Shown here piece after piece: positions 10,901-22,400 of a DNA stretch of 64,000 nucleotides. Source of the DNA: Arachnopeziza araneosa (lineage: Eukaryota; Ascomycota; Leotiomycetes; Helotiales; Arachnopezizaceae). Location: NCBI GenBank assembly GCA_003988855.1, contig QYAI01000083.1, positions 1 through 64,000 on the forward strand, written 5' to 3'. A model generated the notes under the pieces. The model saw only the letters and a list, made by a program, of their open reading frames with translations. It was not told the origin of the DNA and did not search any database. Position 1 is the stretch's first letter, and every line of letters starts with the position of its first letter. The position numbers were made by a program, and so were the translations under genes.

Positions 10901-11195
10901 CTCGTCGATCTCAGCTATCGTCCTAATTTTCGCGCGCCCAGCTTCGGCCTTCTGCTGCGACACACATTCCTTCAACCCAGACGCCTACCGCAGGCAGTCT
11001 TTCCACGCGAGTAAAGCGATTCATTTCGTCTGACTCCTAATCACTCCACTCCCCATTCAGCAGGCACATCTTCACGAAATAGATCGGGTTTGACATCTGA
11101 TCGACCCTTCTGCGAAGGATCTCTGCTTCGTCTGGTTCGTCGCGACGTCATCTCCTCTCTCCTACCCGACCTCACGTTCGAGAACAGTCAACCCT
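7979..11195. other. 3.2 kb gene-free interval; probable long leader and promoter of eIF4G
   Basis: Scattered short frames show no homology or composition typical of protein. The last kilobase has pyrimidine-rich tracts, an A8 run and a C8 run (about 10648-10672), and an intron-like segment at 11011-11060. These suit a long transcribed leader for the eIF4G gene. Confidence 0.5.
11011..11060 (+). other. Candidate 5'-UTR intron upstream of eIF4G
   Basis: A 50-nt segment starts GTAAAG, contains CTGACTCCTAATC and ends CCCCATTCAG. It lies 135 bp before the eIF4G start codon in non-coding sequence. Size and signals match verified-by-frame introns in the window, but no reading frame can test it. Confidence 0.35.
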
Positions 11196-14100
11196 ATGAC
11201 TTCTGTCTCTCAACAAACACAAATCCCGCAGGCCCCTACAAGCAACAGCGTGTCGCAGTCGACCCCGTCGTACTCTTCCGCCGCAAAGAAGGCAGTCTCG
11301 TCGCCACCCATCGCGACGGGCTCCTCCACGCAATCTCCCACCGTGGCTGTCGGAGGTTCTGCGCCGGTACAGCCAAACAATGGAAAATCAAGCTCGATCT
11401 CGCCCGTGAATGGCAAGCCCTCGATTTCTCCGGCTGTACCGGCAGTTTCTGCTCCTGCCATTGCACATAGCAGTTCTGGGGTGAATGGTAGTGCGACTGA
11501 TCATAGCCGGAAATCTTCCGTCACAATCAGCGCAAATGGCCCAAGCACGATGAATGGAGGTCCAGTGGGCGGTTCCAAGGGAAACATTCAGTTCGGTTCC
11601 ATTACGGACTCACCTGCTGTTTCTCACAGCACTCCAACAATTGTCCAGCCTGCGGCCTCAGCACCAATCTCAATTCCGAACCCAAGAGTAGCTGATCCTT
11701 CTTCGTCTCCGACTCCCATTCCCGCGCCGTCTGCCAGTGGCGGAAGACCTCCTTCTGGTCTAGGTCAAGGAAATGGCGTTGCCTTTGGTAGTTTTGGTGG
11801 CGATGGCGATGTACGTTTGCCATGATTCACAAGCAGAATATTTGACTAACCACTTTGTATTTATAGCGTCACATGAGACAAGCCTCTGGTACACAAGCTC
11901 CTCTCGCACCCGGCAATCAGCAAGCAGGACATCTGAGACGAGAATCTTCCCAATCCAGCCAAAGCGATATCAACAATCAGCAAGGGCGAGGCGGATATCA
12001 AGGTGGCCGTGGCCGAGGCAATTTCAACCCCCAATACCAGCAACAGATGCCGGGCTTCCCACCCACCAACCAACCATCCCGAGGTTTTCAAGGCCAAGGC
12101 CGTGGTGGTATGGCACCCCCGTTCCAAAGCCAGCAGCGACAGATGCAACCGGGTTTTCCAAACTCACCGCACCAAGCTGCTCGTAGTCCAGCACTGACAA
12201 ACTCGATGCCGAACACACCCAATATGAACCAGGCTATGCCCATGCAAACCCAGCAACCGTACAATAACTATTATCCCCAACACATGGGAGCTCCACAAGT
12301 ACTACACCCCTCTTCTTCTCAACAACCTCCAGACTCAAGAAAGAACAACAAGGGCAAGAAGCAGAATACTCATAGCAACAACTGGCGTCGAAATGAGCAG
12401 TCCTCAAGCGGCCAGCGACCACAGGAACGTTCAAGAGAACTCTATGGTCATACTTACACGTCTCGAGAGCCAATGCAATCAGAGCGTGAAGGAGATAGCC
12501 CCAACGAGATGCGAGATCATCCGAACATGCAAGGTCGGCCGGTAGCTGGTCAATTCATACCATACCAGCATGGCAATGAACCACTGCCGCCAACTCCCTT
12601 CGGTGGTCCACCATCATTCTTCGACCCATCTGCAATCCCCCTTCCTCCTGTACCTGCTTTCCCCCTTTCCCCCAATCTCCATTCTCATACCACTTTTACT
12701 CCTGATCAAGTTCGCAGTATGGATCTTGCCCCTGTCAAGGGAGGCGATTTTGACAAGTTTCTGACAGCAAAGCAGTACGGTTACCCCCCTCAACAGTTCG
12801 GTCCCCAAGGCATGCCTATGCAAGCCGCTCCGTATATGTACCCCCAAATGCAGTTCATGCAACCACCTCCGCAATCCCCACAACCTGGCTACCAACAGCC
12901 TCAGATGTACACACCCGGACAGTATGGCCCTCCTCAAGGACAACCAATGTCACGAAACTCATCCCAAATGTCTGAGCAAAGGCCTGCCTCGAGCATGGGA
13001 CAAGCCACTCCTTCTGTGCCACCTACCTCTACCCCACATACTCCACAACCAAAAGCTAATCCGCCTCCGTCGGCTTCCTTCTCGAGACCGGCCCGCAAGA
13101 GTGCTGCAATCATCATCAAGAGACCAGATGGAGAGGCAGTTGACATTGGAGCTTTCAAGGCCCCAGCATCTCCAGCTCCGAGTACCCGTGCACGAACTCC
13201 ACCCGTCATTACTTCTACTCCAACTCCACCCCCGAAGCCTTCCACTCCTCAACATGCGAAGACTGACAGTGTGACGACCAAGACCCAGGAGCAGATCCGA
13301 CAAGAGATGGTGGAGAAAGTCAAAGCTGCTGCTGAAGCCGATAAGGCTAGTGCGAAAGCCAAGGAAGAGGAGGCTGCAAAGGCTGCCGAGGCCAAAGCGA
13401 AGGAGGAAGCTAAGGCTAAAGCTGAAGCTGAAGCTAAGGCTGCCGAGGAAGCCAAAGCTAAGGAGGAAGCAGAGGCTAAGGCTGCTGCAGAGAAGGCAAA
13501 GCAAGACGAGGAGGATGAGTTTGAGCGCCAAATCGCCGAGATGGAAGCTGCTGAAGCAGAGCGAGAGAGGAAAGAAGCAGAGAGGCTCGCTAAACGTGCG
13601 GCTGAAAAAGCTGCTGCCGACAAGGCGAATGAGGAGAAGCGAAAGTTGGAAGCTGCTGAGAACGACCGTAAGCTGAAAGAAGCTGAACGAGAGATGGAAC
13701 GTCTAGAAGATGAGCGAGAAAAGAAGAGAGCCGAAGCTGAGGCCAAAGCTGCAAGCAGTGACAAGACCGATGACACCAGCAAATCAGAAAGCAAGGACGA
13801 AGATAAGGCACCTAACACTCCGACTACCTTGGCTTCAAAACTTTCCAATCTCTCCATCACTGATAGTGGCGCATCAACTCCAGTTTCTGACGATTCTATG
13901 GGTCCTCCTCCAAAGGTCAACCCCTCTGACAAGCGCACCAACAAGCCAGCTGCACTAAACCTTGCACCTCTTAACACTAAAACTGTTGAACCACCTCAGC
14001 CTAGTGCTGCTCTCAAGTCACTGAAGTCGGCTCGTTTCTTGACGATGCTCGATCCCTCTATCTATCCATCTAGCATTAGTTCGCCAAATCCTGCCGTTAA

Positions 14101-16202
14101 CCGAGCTGTTACAACCAAAGGCAAGAGCTTCAAGTACGACAAGGAATTCTTGTTGCAGTTCCAGAAGGTCTTCATTGAGAAACCATCTATGGAATTTGAA
14201 TCCCAAATCAAGGCGCTAATTGGCGACGGCGAGGCGCAATCAGCTCGCTCTGGGTCTACTCGAACTCCTGGTGGGATGGGTCCTAGACAAAACTCAACCC
14301 GAGGCAATAATCCCCCTGGAGCTTTTGCCATGGGATCTTTCGGTGCACCCGGTGGCGGCAAGACTCTTCCGCCTGGAACAACTTCCGACCAGCGATACGC
14401 GATGTCCAGTGGCATTTTGCCAAGACCTACGATCAACCCGATGGCTTCGTTCAATCGTCCTGGTGGTGCTGGATTCCCAGGTGGCAGTTCAATGGCTCGT
14501 ACTCCATCCAGCTCTAACTTAGGCCCTCACTCTCCACGTCAACAGAGTAGCCGAGGTGGCCGTGGAAGCAAGAGAGATGGTGGCTTTTCTAACAAGCAGC
14601 AAGAAGCACAAGCTGCCAAGACCATGCCTCTTACAGCTGGCATGGATCTCAAGCCAATCCAAGTTACTGCCACCGGATGGAAGCCGCGCAGTATTGGTGC
14701 TAGCCAATCTGCTACAGGGGCCGCAGGTCCAGCTCCCGGAGCATCTGGCGCGCCTGGGCATATGGACCCTGATATGGTTCAGCGGAAGGTCAAGGCAGCC
14801 TTGAACAAGATGACACCGGAGAAATTTGACAAGATCGCTGATCAAATCCTCACTATCGCTGCCCAATCTAAGGATGAGGCTGATGGTAGAACTCTTCGAC
14901 AAGTGATTCAACTTACTTTCGAGAAGGCTACTGATGAAGCTCACTGGGCATCGATGTACGCCAAATTTTGCAAGCGCATGCTGGAGACTATGAGTCCTGA
15001 CATCAAAGATGAGAGCATTCTCGATAAGAATGGCAACGTTGTTTCGGGTGGCAATCTTTTCCGAAAGTACTTGCTCAACAGATGTCAAGAAGAGTTTGAG
15101 CGTGGCTGGAAGATGAACCTACCGGAAAAGCCAGAAGGCGAACGTGGTGAAGAGAAGACTGAAGAAGCTGTTATGCTCTCTGATGAATATTACCTTGCAG
15201 CTGCCGCTAAGCGTCGTGGTCTTGGTCTTGTACAGTTCATTGGTGAGCTTTACAAGCTTAGCATGCTTACGGAACGTATTATGCATGAGTGTGTGAAAAA
15301 GCTTGTGGATTATACCGGCATTCCTGATGAAGCTGAGATCGAATCCCTGACAAAGCTCTTGAAGACAATTGGTGCCAATCTGGATAGCACCGAGAAGGGC
15401 AAGCCGATGATGGATGTTTACTTTACCCGCATTCAATCCATGATTGAAACTCCAGACTTACCAAGTCGTCTGAAGTTCATGTTGATGGATATCATTGATT
15501 TGCGAAAGAAGCGTTGGCTTTCAAAGGAAGCCAACAAGGGTCCTAAGACGCTTGAAGAAGTCAGAGCAGAGGTACGTTCCCCTCTTCCCCATATCATTGA
15601 AAAATCACTAACCATTTTTAAGGCCGAAGCTGCAGCTGCTCAAAAGGCTGTTGATAATGCTCGCGGCAGTCAACGTGGTGGTGGTGGTGGTGGTGGAGGT
15701 GGAGGACGAATGCAAATGGGTCGTGGGGATTCAAGAAATTTCTCAAATCAATACGGTAGTCAGCCACCTGTCGACTACCAGAAGAACACCGTTGGGATGG
15801 ATGACTTGCGCCGTCTGACCAACAAAGGCACTAATAGAGCAGCTTCTCAACAAATGTCTTTTGGACCAACATCAATGTTTTCTTCACGCAGCAACAGCGG
15901 CCGCAAGATGGGTCCTGGTGGCTCATTGAGCAGAACAGGCGAAGATTCCGGAGCATCCTCACGGACCGGCACACCTCCTCAGCAAAAGGAGAAGGAATCT
16001 GCTACGTCTGCAAATGCTTTCAGGTATGATACGCTGTTGACTGATCAATAAAACTTTACTGACGCTTTACAGTCTCTTGGCAGGATTAGGATCTGGTGAC
16101 CACGAAAACCCAGCCTCACCACCCTCTACGGCAGTCTCTCCTGCTCTATCCAAGGTCACTCCTGCATCAGCAGAAAAATCTGAGGACAGCAAGGAGGGTT
16201 AG
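11196..16202 (+). CDS. eIF4G: Translation initiation factor eIF4G
   Basis: Exons 11196-11810, 11867-15571, 15623-16023 and 16073-16202 join in frame to 1616 residues. eIF4G is the scaffold of the cap-binding complex eIF4F. The N-terminal half is low complexity, rich in Q, N, P, G and RG (RNA-binding type). A long Ala/Glu/Lys helix-forming stretch follows (about 13300-13790). The eIF4E-binding motif YDKEFLLQF (Y962; YxxxxL plus hydrophobic) is plain. The MIF4G domain, which binds eIF4A, spans about residues 1170-1420 (KVKAALNKMTPEKFDKIADQIL). No C-terminal MA3 domain is evident, as in yeast. A glycine run at 15677-15706 lies near the end. The third intron position carries a 51-nt intron with no stop in frame. 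Introns have GTACGT/GTATGA donors and CTAAC or CTGAC branch points. Confidence 0.95.
13300..13790 (+). repeat. Ala/Glu/Lys-rich low-complexity coding repeat in eIF4G
   Basis: Degenerate GCTAAG/GCCAAG/GAGGAA units encode an AKAEEA-type charged helix. This composition also opens long, meaningless frames on the opposite strand, including one of 242 codons at 13249-13977. Confidence 0.8.
15677..15706 (+). repeat. GGT/GGA trinucleotide run encoding polyglycine
   Basis: A short (GGT)n run followed by GGA codons near the 3' end of eIF4G encodes about ten consecutive glycines after RG residues. It is a likely length-polymorphic site. Confidence 0.7.
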
Positions 16203-17700
16203 ATTACGAACGCATTTGTCAACATCACTAAAAGTGTTTTCAATAAGCATTCTAATCTCTGTGCATAGACGGCGGGTTGATTTGCATTTCGCGGCTGGGC
16301 CTTCTTTTAAAATCTGTCTTAAAAGTTCTTTTTCTCTTCCCATGATACCTCAGCATTCGGCAAAATAGACTACATTCGGCTTCTACAAGACTTTTAGTTT
16401 CTTCCATGCGCATATTTCGGACGGTGTGCTGGAAGACAGGTTGCTTTCTTGCGATTCCGATTTTTCCTTTTAAGGGCTCTTGGGTTGTTCAACCGGACGG
16501 TGCGAGGCCGACCCAGGATCAACAAACTAAAAGCGCTGTGTGTCAATAATCTTTTCCTTTTATCGGAGGGAGCATTTCGCGGAATTTGCATGCGAACGAG
16601 AATGCATCTACTAATGCGCTGCATTTGCATGATTGCTACTACGAGCAAGACTTTTCATGTTGGAGCGCAGAACGGATCGATGTTTTCTGATAGCTGGCTG
16701 GCTGATATGTAATCTTGAGGTTCGGGGACGATGGGAATTCTGTTTCGCGGGTGGAGGGTGGAGAAGTCAAATTAATTTCACAAGAACTGGTCGCCAACGG
16801 TTTTTGTGGAATGAGATGGCTTGATAATGAAAAAGAACGGTGGATGAATACTTTGTACAAATATTCTTTTCTTTCACGCAGCCAGCCAGCTACAGTAGTA
16901 CAAAAACACTTCATAAATCTCTTCTACTTCTTGAATCATAAAGTGACTACAATTGTTGGGAGAAAAGCATTAAATGCTCTTCACTTATCAACATATGATC
17001 TATTTTCTTTTGAGGATTGGGTGGTTACTGCCATCGAAACTATTCTTTCTTATCATCCTTGCCTTCACCTATTCCCCAATTCGTAGCTACCAGCTAAGAT
17101 ACTTTTAGTTATCATGTGCTTAAATAGCCTTTGGCAACAACTGTGAGGAGATGTACTTCTACAACAGATTACAGGCAACGGCTCAGCTACCTTGGAGTTA
17201 TCGATTGCAGGCAGGGACTCGAGGACAACGTAGAGCGTGTTATGACTCATTGACACCCCTTCATGCTCGCAGATTGCTTTGCATAGATATTGTACCCGGT
17301 CTCTCTCTCATTTCTCACGCCAGCAAACTGTCAAATCTAGAGGGATCTTGATGCAGAAATTAACGTGTGTGGTGAGTGCTTGGCTGATGATTACCTTGGC
17401 TACTCTTGTCAAGACGTTAGCACTTGGATGTGACTGCGAGACCAAGGGTCTTTAGGACTTATTCTACGGAGATAGACGTGGAAGAAAGAAGGATGGATGA
17501 AAGAGAGTTTCTGCGGAAAGCTACTTGGTTCATTCTTGCGAAGAAACTAGATATGGCATGAGTGAATGCGTGATCGTGGTCGTCTGATACAAACAATTTT
17601 GCCACCCGAAGCAACCGTTAGTTTCAGGCCAAGGTATCTATGCTCTTGGTCCCTTCCCTTACCCAGCTAGCAATGCCAGGCCTGTCTCCTAACTCCCACC
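16203..17700. other. Gene-free interval between convergent genes
   Basis: This 1.5 kb holds the 3' flanks of eIF4G (+) and the F-box-like gene (-). Short frames show nothing recognisable. It is AT-rich in 16780-17060. Confidence 0.5.
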
Positions 17701-18785
17701 TTACTTCTGCATGACCAGAGTCTCAATCCTATCACTAAACTCACTGAATCTTTGAGTGTTTCTCTGCAACCACTCATCATTCGACTTAACACTCCACGTT
17801 TTCCACGCTACTATCCTCACAGTAAACTCCTTCAGCTGCAGAGCCGCCAGATCACTCCAGCCCTCCTGCTGTTCAATTTTGTTCAGCAAACTCTCGCCAC
17901 GCATTCCGATCCGATCTTGAGTCGTGAATACGGCATACGGTATGAGCAAGCCCAGGATGTTATGCACGCTTAGGGTAATGCTTAGGTGGGTCAAGCCCGC
18001 GAGGGATAAGAGAGCGGCAAACGCGGTCGAAGGGACGGCCCTTTGACCAGTGTTCAGGTTGACGTTCAAACTCAGATAGCTGATCCAAGATCGAAGAGAT
18101 GGGTTGATCCGGAGCAGGTAATTGGTCATCAGTGTTGGGCTATTGAACGAGAATGTTGCAAATTTGTGCAGGAGACCGGAGCCAACGACATCGAGGTAGG
18201 TCTGACGACTGACGAGAGATAGCGTTGCATAGACTTTCTCGACTTTGTAATCTGAGACGTTGATGAATTTCTTTCCTTGTTTCTGGGGACTGAGAACGGG
18301 ACAGGAGAGCGGTTTGGAGTCGTCGGCAAGGGCTAATGTGAAGATGCGCTGACGGACCTCGAGAGGGAGAGCAAACAATGGTGATGTTTGTGGGAGTATT
18401 TCAAGCGCCCATTGGAGTGACTGGAGTTGGTTAACAAAATCTCAACATGGTTTAGCAGCCTTGGGATGGGGGGAAGAGAGCACACTCACGTGGATGCCTT
18501 GCTCGGGAGTTTTGAGTACTTTTTGAGACTTTGACCTGTTAGTACCGCTTCTTGAAATAATGGTTCGTAATAACCTACCCCAAAAGCATTAAACCACCTC
18601 TGTCTCTTCACCTGTTCGCTGTAGCTTTTCGATCTAGCCGTCGTACGCTTCCTCGCACGCTTCCTCGCTTTCTTTACGACTTTCTGCACGACTTTCTGCA
18701 CGCTGTCTGGTTTGCTAATCACAGGATTCTCGAATGCTCTCTTCTTCCGACGAGCACTGGATGGCGAGTACAGGTGTCGCGCCAT
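17701..18785 (-). CDS. Basic protein with F-box-like motif, function unknown
   Basis: Three exons: 18579-18785, 18490-18528 and 17701-18420, giving 321 residues. The first intron (18529-18578) has donor GTAGGT, branch TACTAAC and acceptor AAAG. The second (18421-18489) has GTGAGT and CTCCAG. The exon 2-3 junction restores a smooth sequence, PEQGIHSLQWALEILPQTSP, and then LFALPLEVRQRIF. That LPxEVRxxIF pattern is the short F-box-like motif common at the start of ascomycete orphan proteins; it hints at an SCF adaptor role but is weak evidence. The N-terminus is strongly basic (QKVVQKVVKKARKRARKR), which could be a nuclear localisation signal. The rest is leucine-rich without a recognised family. 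The exon model is good; the function is open. Confidence 0.75.
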
Positions 18786-19424
18786 TTTTGATAGAGAATA
18801 AGGGTGAGCACTGGGTAGGTTGTGGTTGTAGTTGTAGATGTGTGGTCGTTGGGGCGTGCGGGGGGATGAGTGAAGTGAATGCGTGAGGCTGAGCGAAACG
18901 CCTTGAAGCGCCTCGATGTATGTTCTCGGCTCTCAAGGCAGCAGGTGAAGGATTTGGCACCAATCAGAGAAGAAATCAGAGGGAAACGGGGAAAGGATCA
19001 TTTTTACCCTGGCAGACTCCTCTTGCAGCAGTGATAGACATGCATACTTGGCTACTCGGCTACCCAAGATCCAGCAAATGGAAGTCGCTCGTTTCCTTGC
19101 TACCACCAAAATCATTTGTAAACTTTAGATATGGAATGAGTACCTAAACATCCCTTATCTTAATTAATTCCCAGTTGTGATGGTTGAAAATGCTCCTAGA
19201 ATACCTTGCTCGCTTCGTAAGTGAAGAACCATCTTCACAAGAAGATCATCTGCTTGTTTCTATTTGTTTATTTTCATGATCTATTTGATCTACAGTGGGA
19301 CATTTTTATGAGCCTTGATGCCAAGTCTCAATGGATATCATCCGTACGCCATCGCTGAATGCAAATGTAAACACCCTCCAATACCACACCAAAGCATCCA
19401 AAGCACTGCCACTCATCTTTCTCA
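18786..19424. other. Gene-free interval, upstream of the F-box-like gene and downstream of rad26
   Basis: About 640 bp. It holds the promoter of the minus-strand F-box-like gene and the 3' flank of rad26. No further gene was seen. Confidence 0.5.
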
Positions 19425-22400
19425 TCATTTGAATTCATCTTTGAGAGACCACCGAGCTCTCATCCTGCTATTCGCCTGCGTGCAATCTGCAATCTCAGGT
19501 AGCGCAGCCTTAAAACTTGCAATCTGATTGGGAGTTCTAGTCAATCGACCGAAGTAGTTGACTAGAACTTGAGACGGCACCGAGCCACCTTGCTGGCGAA
19601 TGAACTCTTGGATTAACTTTGCCCAGTCTCTTCCTTGGTAAGATCTTGATCCATTTGCAGCACCAGGAGTTCCAGACCTAGACGAAGCCGTGCTTCCGGG
19701 AGTTGAGATGCCCTGTCTATTTGAGAGACCAGCCAGAATACCTGCTGAGCTAGGACCATTACCTCGTCGGATATTACCAGGTCTTCCAGCTGATCCAAAT
19801 TCTCCGGTCCATGTAACAGTACCAGGAGCGATATTCCTTGCCGCTTCTCCAGCCTTTCGTAATTCAGCTGCAGCCAGAGCAGCAACCTTCTTAGCTTCTC
19901 GTTCAAGCATTCCTCGATCTCCAGCGAGCTTCTTCTTACCATTTATGATTTGATCATGTTCTAAAGCACTATGGACGCCGGACCGCGCGAATATACCCTC
20001 CATGAGGCGAGATTCTTCTGAGGTAGGGTTTTCTTCCTCTTCATTCCGAAAGACTTCAAGTCCAGCAACACCAACAAGGTTACGAACGCCAGCATCTACA
20101 TCTTCAGGTCGTTGATATTCAGCAGCGAGGTGCGGAGCTCCGGGGCTTCCCACATTGCTCTGACCAGGAGAGTTTTGCTTCGAGCCGTGCACCGAAGTTT
20201 GGTTTGCCAACGCGACTGGTTCTGGGGATTTAGTGAAGTGTACTTCGGTGCCTTGAAACAATTCTCCAGTCTCCGTAGTACCATCGTCTCTGCTGCCTAA
20301 GGTGAACAGATCTTCTAGGTCTTTCATTTGAAACGTCTGTCGCTGGGTAGGATCCTTGAGAACCTTGTTAGAGAGAAATTGCTTGTAGATTTGACGATGA
20401 TATATCTTTTCCTCAATGGTACCAGCAGTCATCAATCGGTAGATCACAACCTCCTTTTTCTGACCCAAGCGCCAAGCACGTTCCCGGGCCTGTATATCAG
20501 TAGAAGGGTTCCAATCTGGGTCAAAGATGATCACTCGACTTGCTCCTGTCAAATTGACCCCCAAGCCTCCAACCTTTGTTGAGAGCAAGAAAACATGCTG
20601 ATCAGGGTCATTGTTAAATCGATCGACTAAGGTCTGTCTATCTTTAACGCTGGTGGCACCATCCATGCGAAGGTAATTGAGGCCACCAAGTTCCTTCACA
20701 AAATTTTCGAGAACATTGAGCATTTGGACACCTTGACTAAAAAGGAGCGTCTTATGGCCGAAACCCTTCCACATTTGAAGCAAAGCCTTGACGACTTGCA
20801 TTTTCCCTGATTTGTTTGGATTGCCCCATCTGTAGCCTTGCTTCTTTTTCAGTGTGGGATCGAGGAGATCTGGATGATTGCAAATCTTGCGTAGGATGTC
20901 AATGCCATACAAAGACTGACGTTGACGGTTCAATATTGAGACTAAATCGTCGGATGCAAGAAAAGTCTCGTAGGCTTCTCGTTGCGGTCTTGTAAGTTTG
21001 CAGAAGAGGACCTGCTCGGTTTTCTTTGGGAGATCCGCAGCCACATCGACCTTTAATCTTTGCAAAAGATATGGGCTGATGGTAGCCTTTAGTGTTTCAG
21101 CACACTTTTGAGCTGTGAGAACTTGTAAATTTGTAGAGTTTGCATAGCCACCTTGCTTGATGGGGACTTCAAATGATTGTCGGAAATTCACCAGAGTACC
21201 AAGCCTCATCGGGAATACAAAGTCGAAGAGAGACCAGAGCTCAATAAGGTTGTTTTGCATCGGGGTGCCAGAGAGAATGATGCGATTTGGTGTTCGCAGC
21301 TCTTTACAATAAATAGTAATAGCTGTATTCGGATTTCTGATCTTGTGACCTTCGTCAAGAACAGCATAGCCCCAGTCAACAGGAACAAGAAGATCCGCAT
21401 AGGTCTGAAGGCCTGCATAAGTCGTGACGAGGACGTGACCATGTTGAACGACTCGATCAACAATTTTCTTCGCCCATTTGGACGATTTCTTCTGAACCCC
21501 TTTGTCTTTGCCAAGTTTTTCCGCGGCTTCTTCCAAACGTCCCTCGTTCCGAACGTTCATCATTCCACTACCTGAACTATGGAGAATCGAGACACGCATC
21601 GGCGGCCACCATTTGTGGAATTCATTGACCCACTGCCTCAAGACAGTGGCAGGTGCAACGATAATAATGGGCTTCGTGAGCTTCTTGCTGTAGTGTAGCG
21701 CAGCCGCGAATGAGATGACCTGAATGGTTTTGCCGAGTCCCATCTCATCGCCGACAATTCCACCAACTTGTTGAGCATATAATTCCCCAAGCCATTGTAC
21801 GCCTGTCTTTTGATAGTCAAATAAGGCTGGATAGATGTCGCCAGGCATCTTCACGCCGTTTTCAAATTGGTGATCAGCAACTCCAGGACATGACTCAAAG
21901 CACTCTTCTCCATCGGCATCATCAAAAGATTTTTCTTCTTCAGCTGAGTGGCCCTGCTCTGATATGCGACTGCGTGCGGCTCTTCGTCTATCGGCCCACT
22001 TCTTCAATCGAGTCTGGTACATCTGTTCGTTGCCGTCATCAATACCAGTGAGATCAACTTTGTCCTCGTCTTTAGACTCATTCAATGATCGCTTCTTAGA
22101 CTTTACTTGAGTCTTCTTCCTGTCCTCGTCACCCTCAACTTCGTTGGCGTCGCTATCTGTGACATCTGGAGTGAAGGTGTCTTCATCAGTGGAAGTTCGA
22201 GTGACGGAAGCGGTTCCATCGGCTCCTCTTCTCTTCTTTCGAGGTCGTAGGCCAAACTCGCTGTCAGGTGTTGTAATTCCACCCTCTAAAGTTTCTGCAA
22301 AGCCGGGTAGGCGTAAAATCTGATGTGATTTAAGTTCAACCTCCGTAGCACCAATGCCACCCAGCTCTGCTTCCTCCTCAGCATCCATCAGTGCTTCAGC

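Noticed and set aside
13249..13977. A 242-codon open frame on the minus strand inside eIF4G (and others at 12959-13531 and 14519-15088)
   Set aside because: It mirrors the Ala/Glu/Lys repeat of the sense strand and is Ser/Ala monotony. eIF4G is certain on the other strand.
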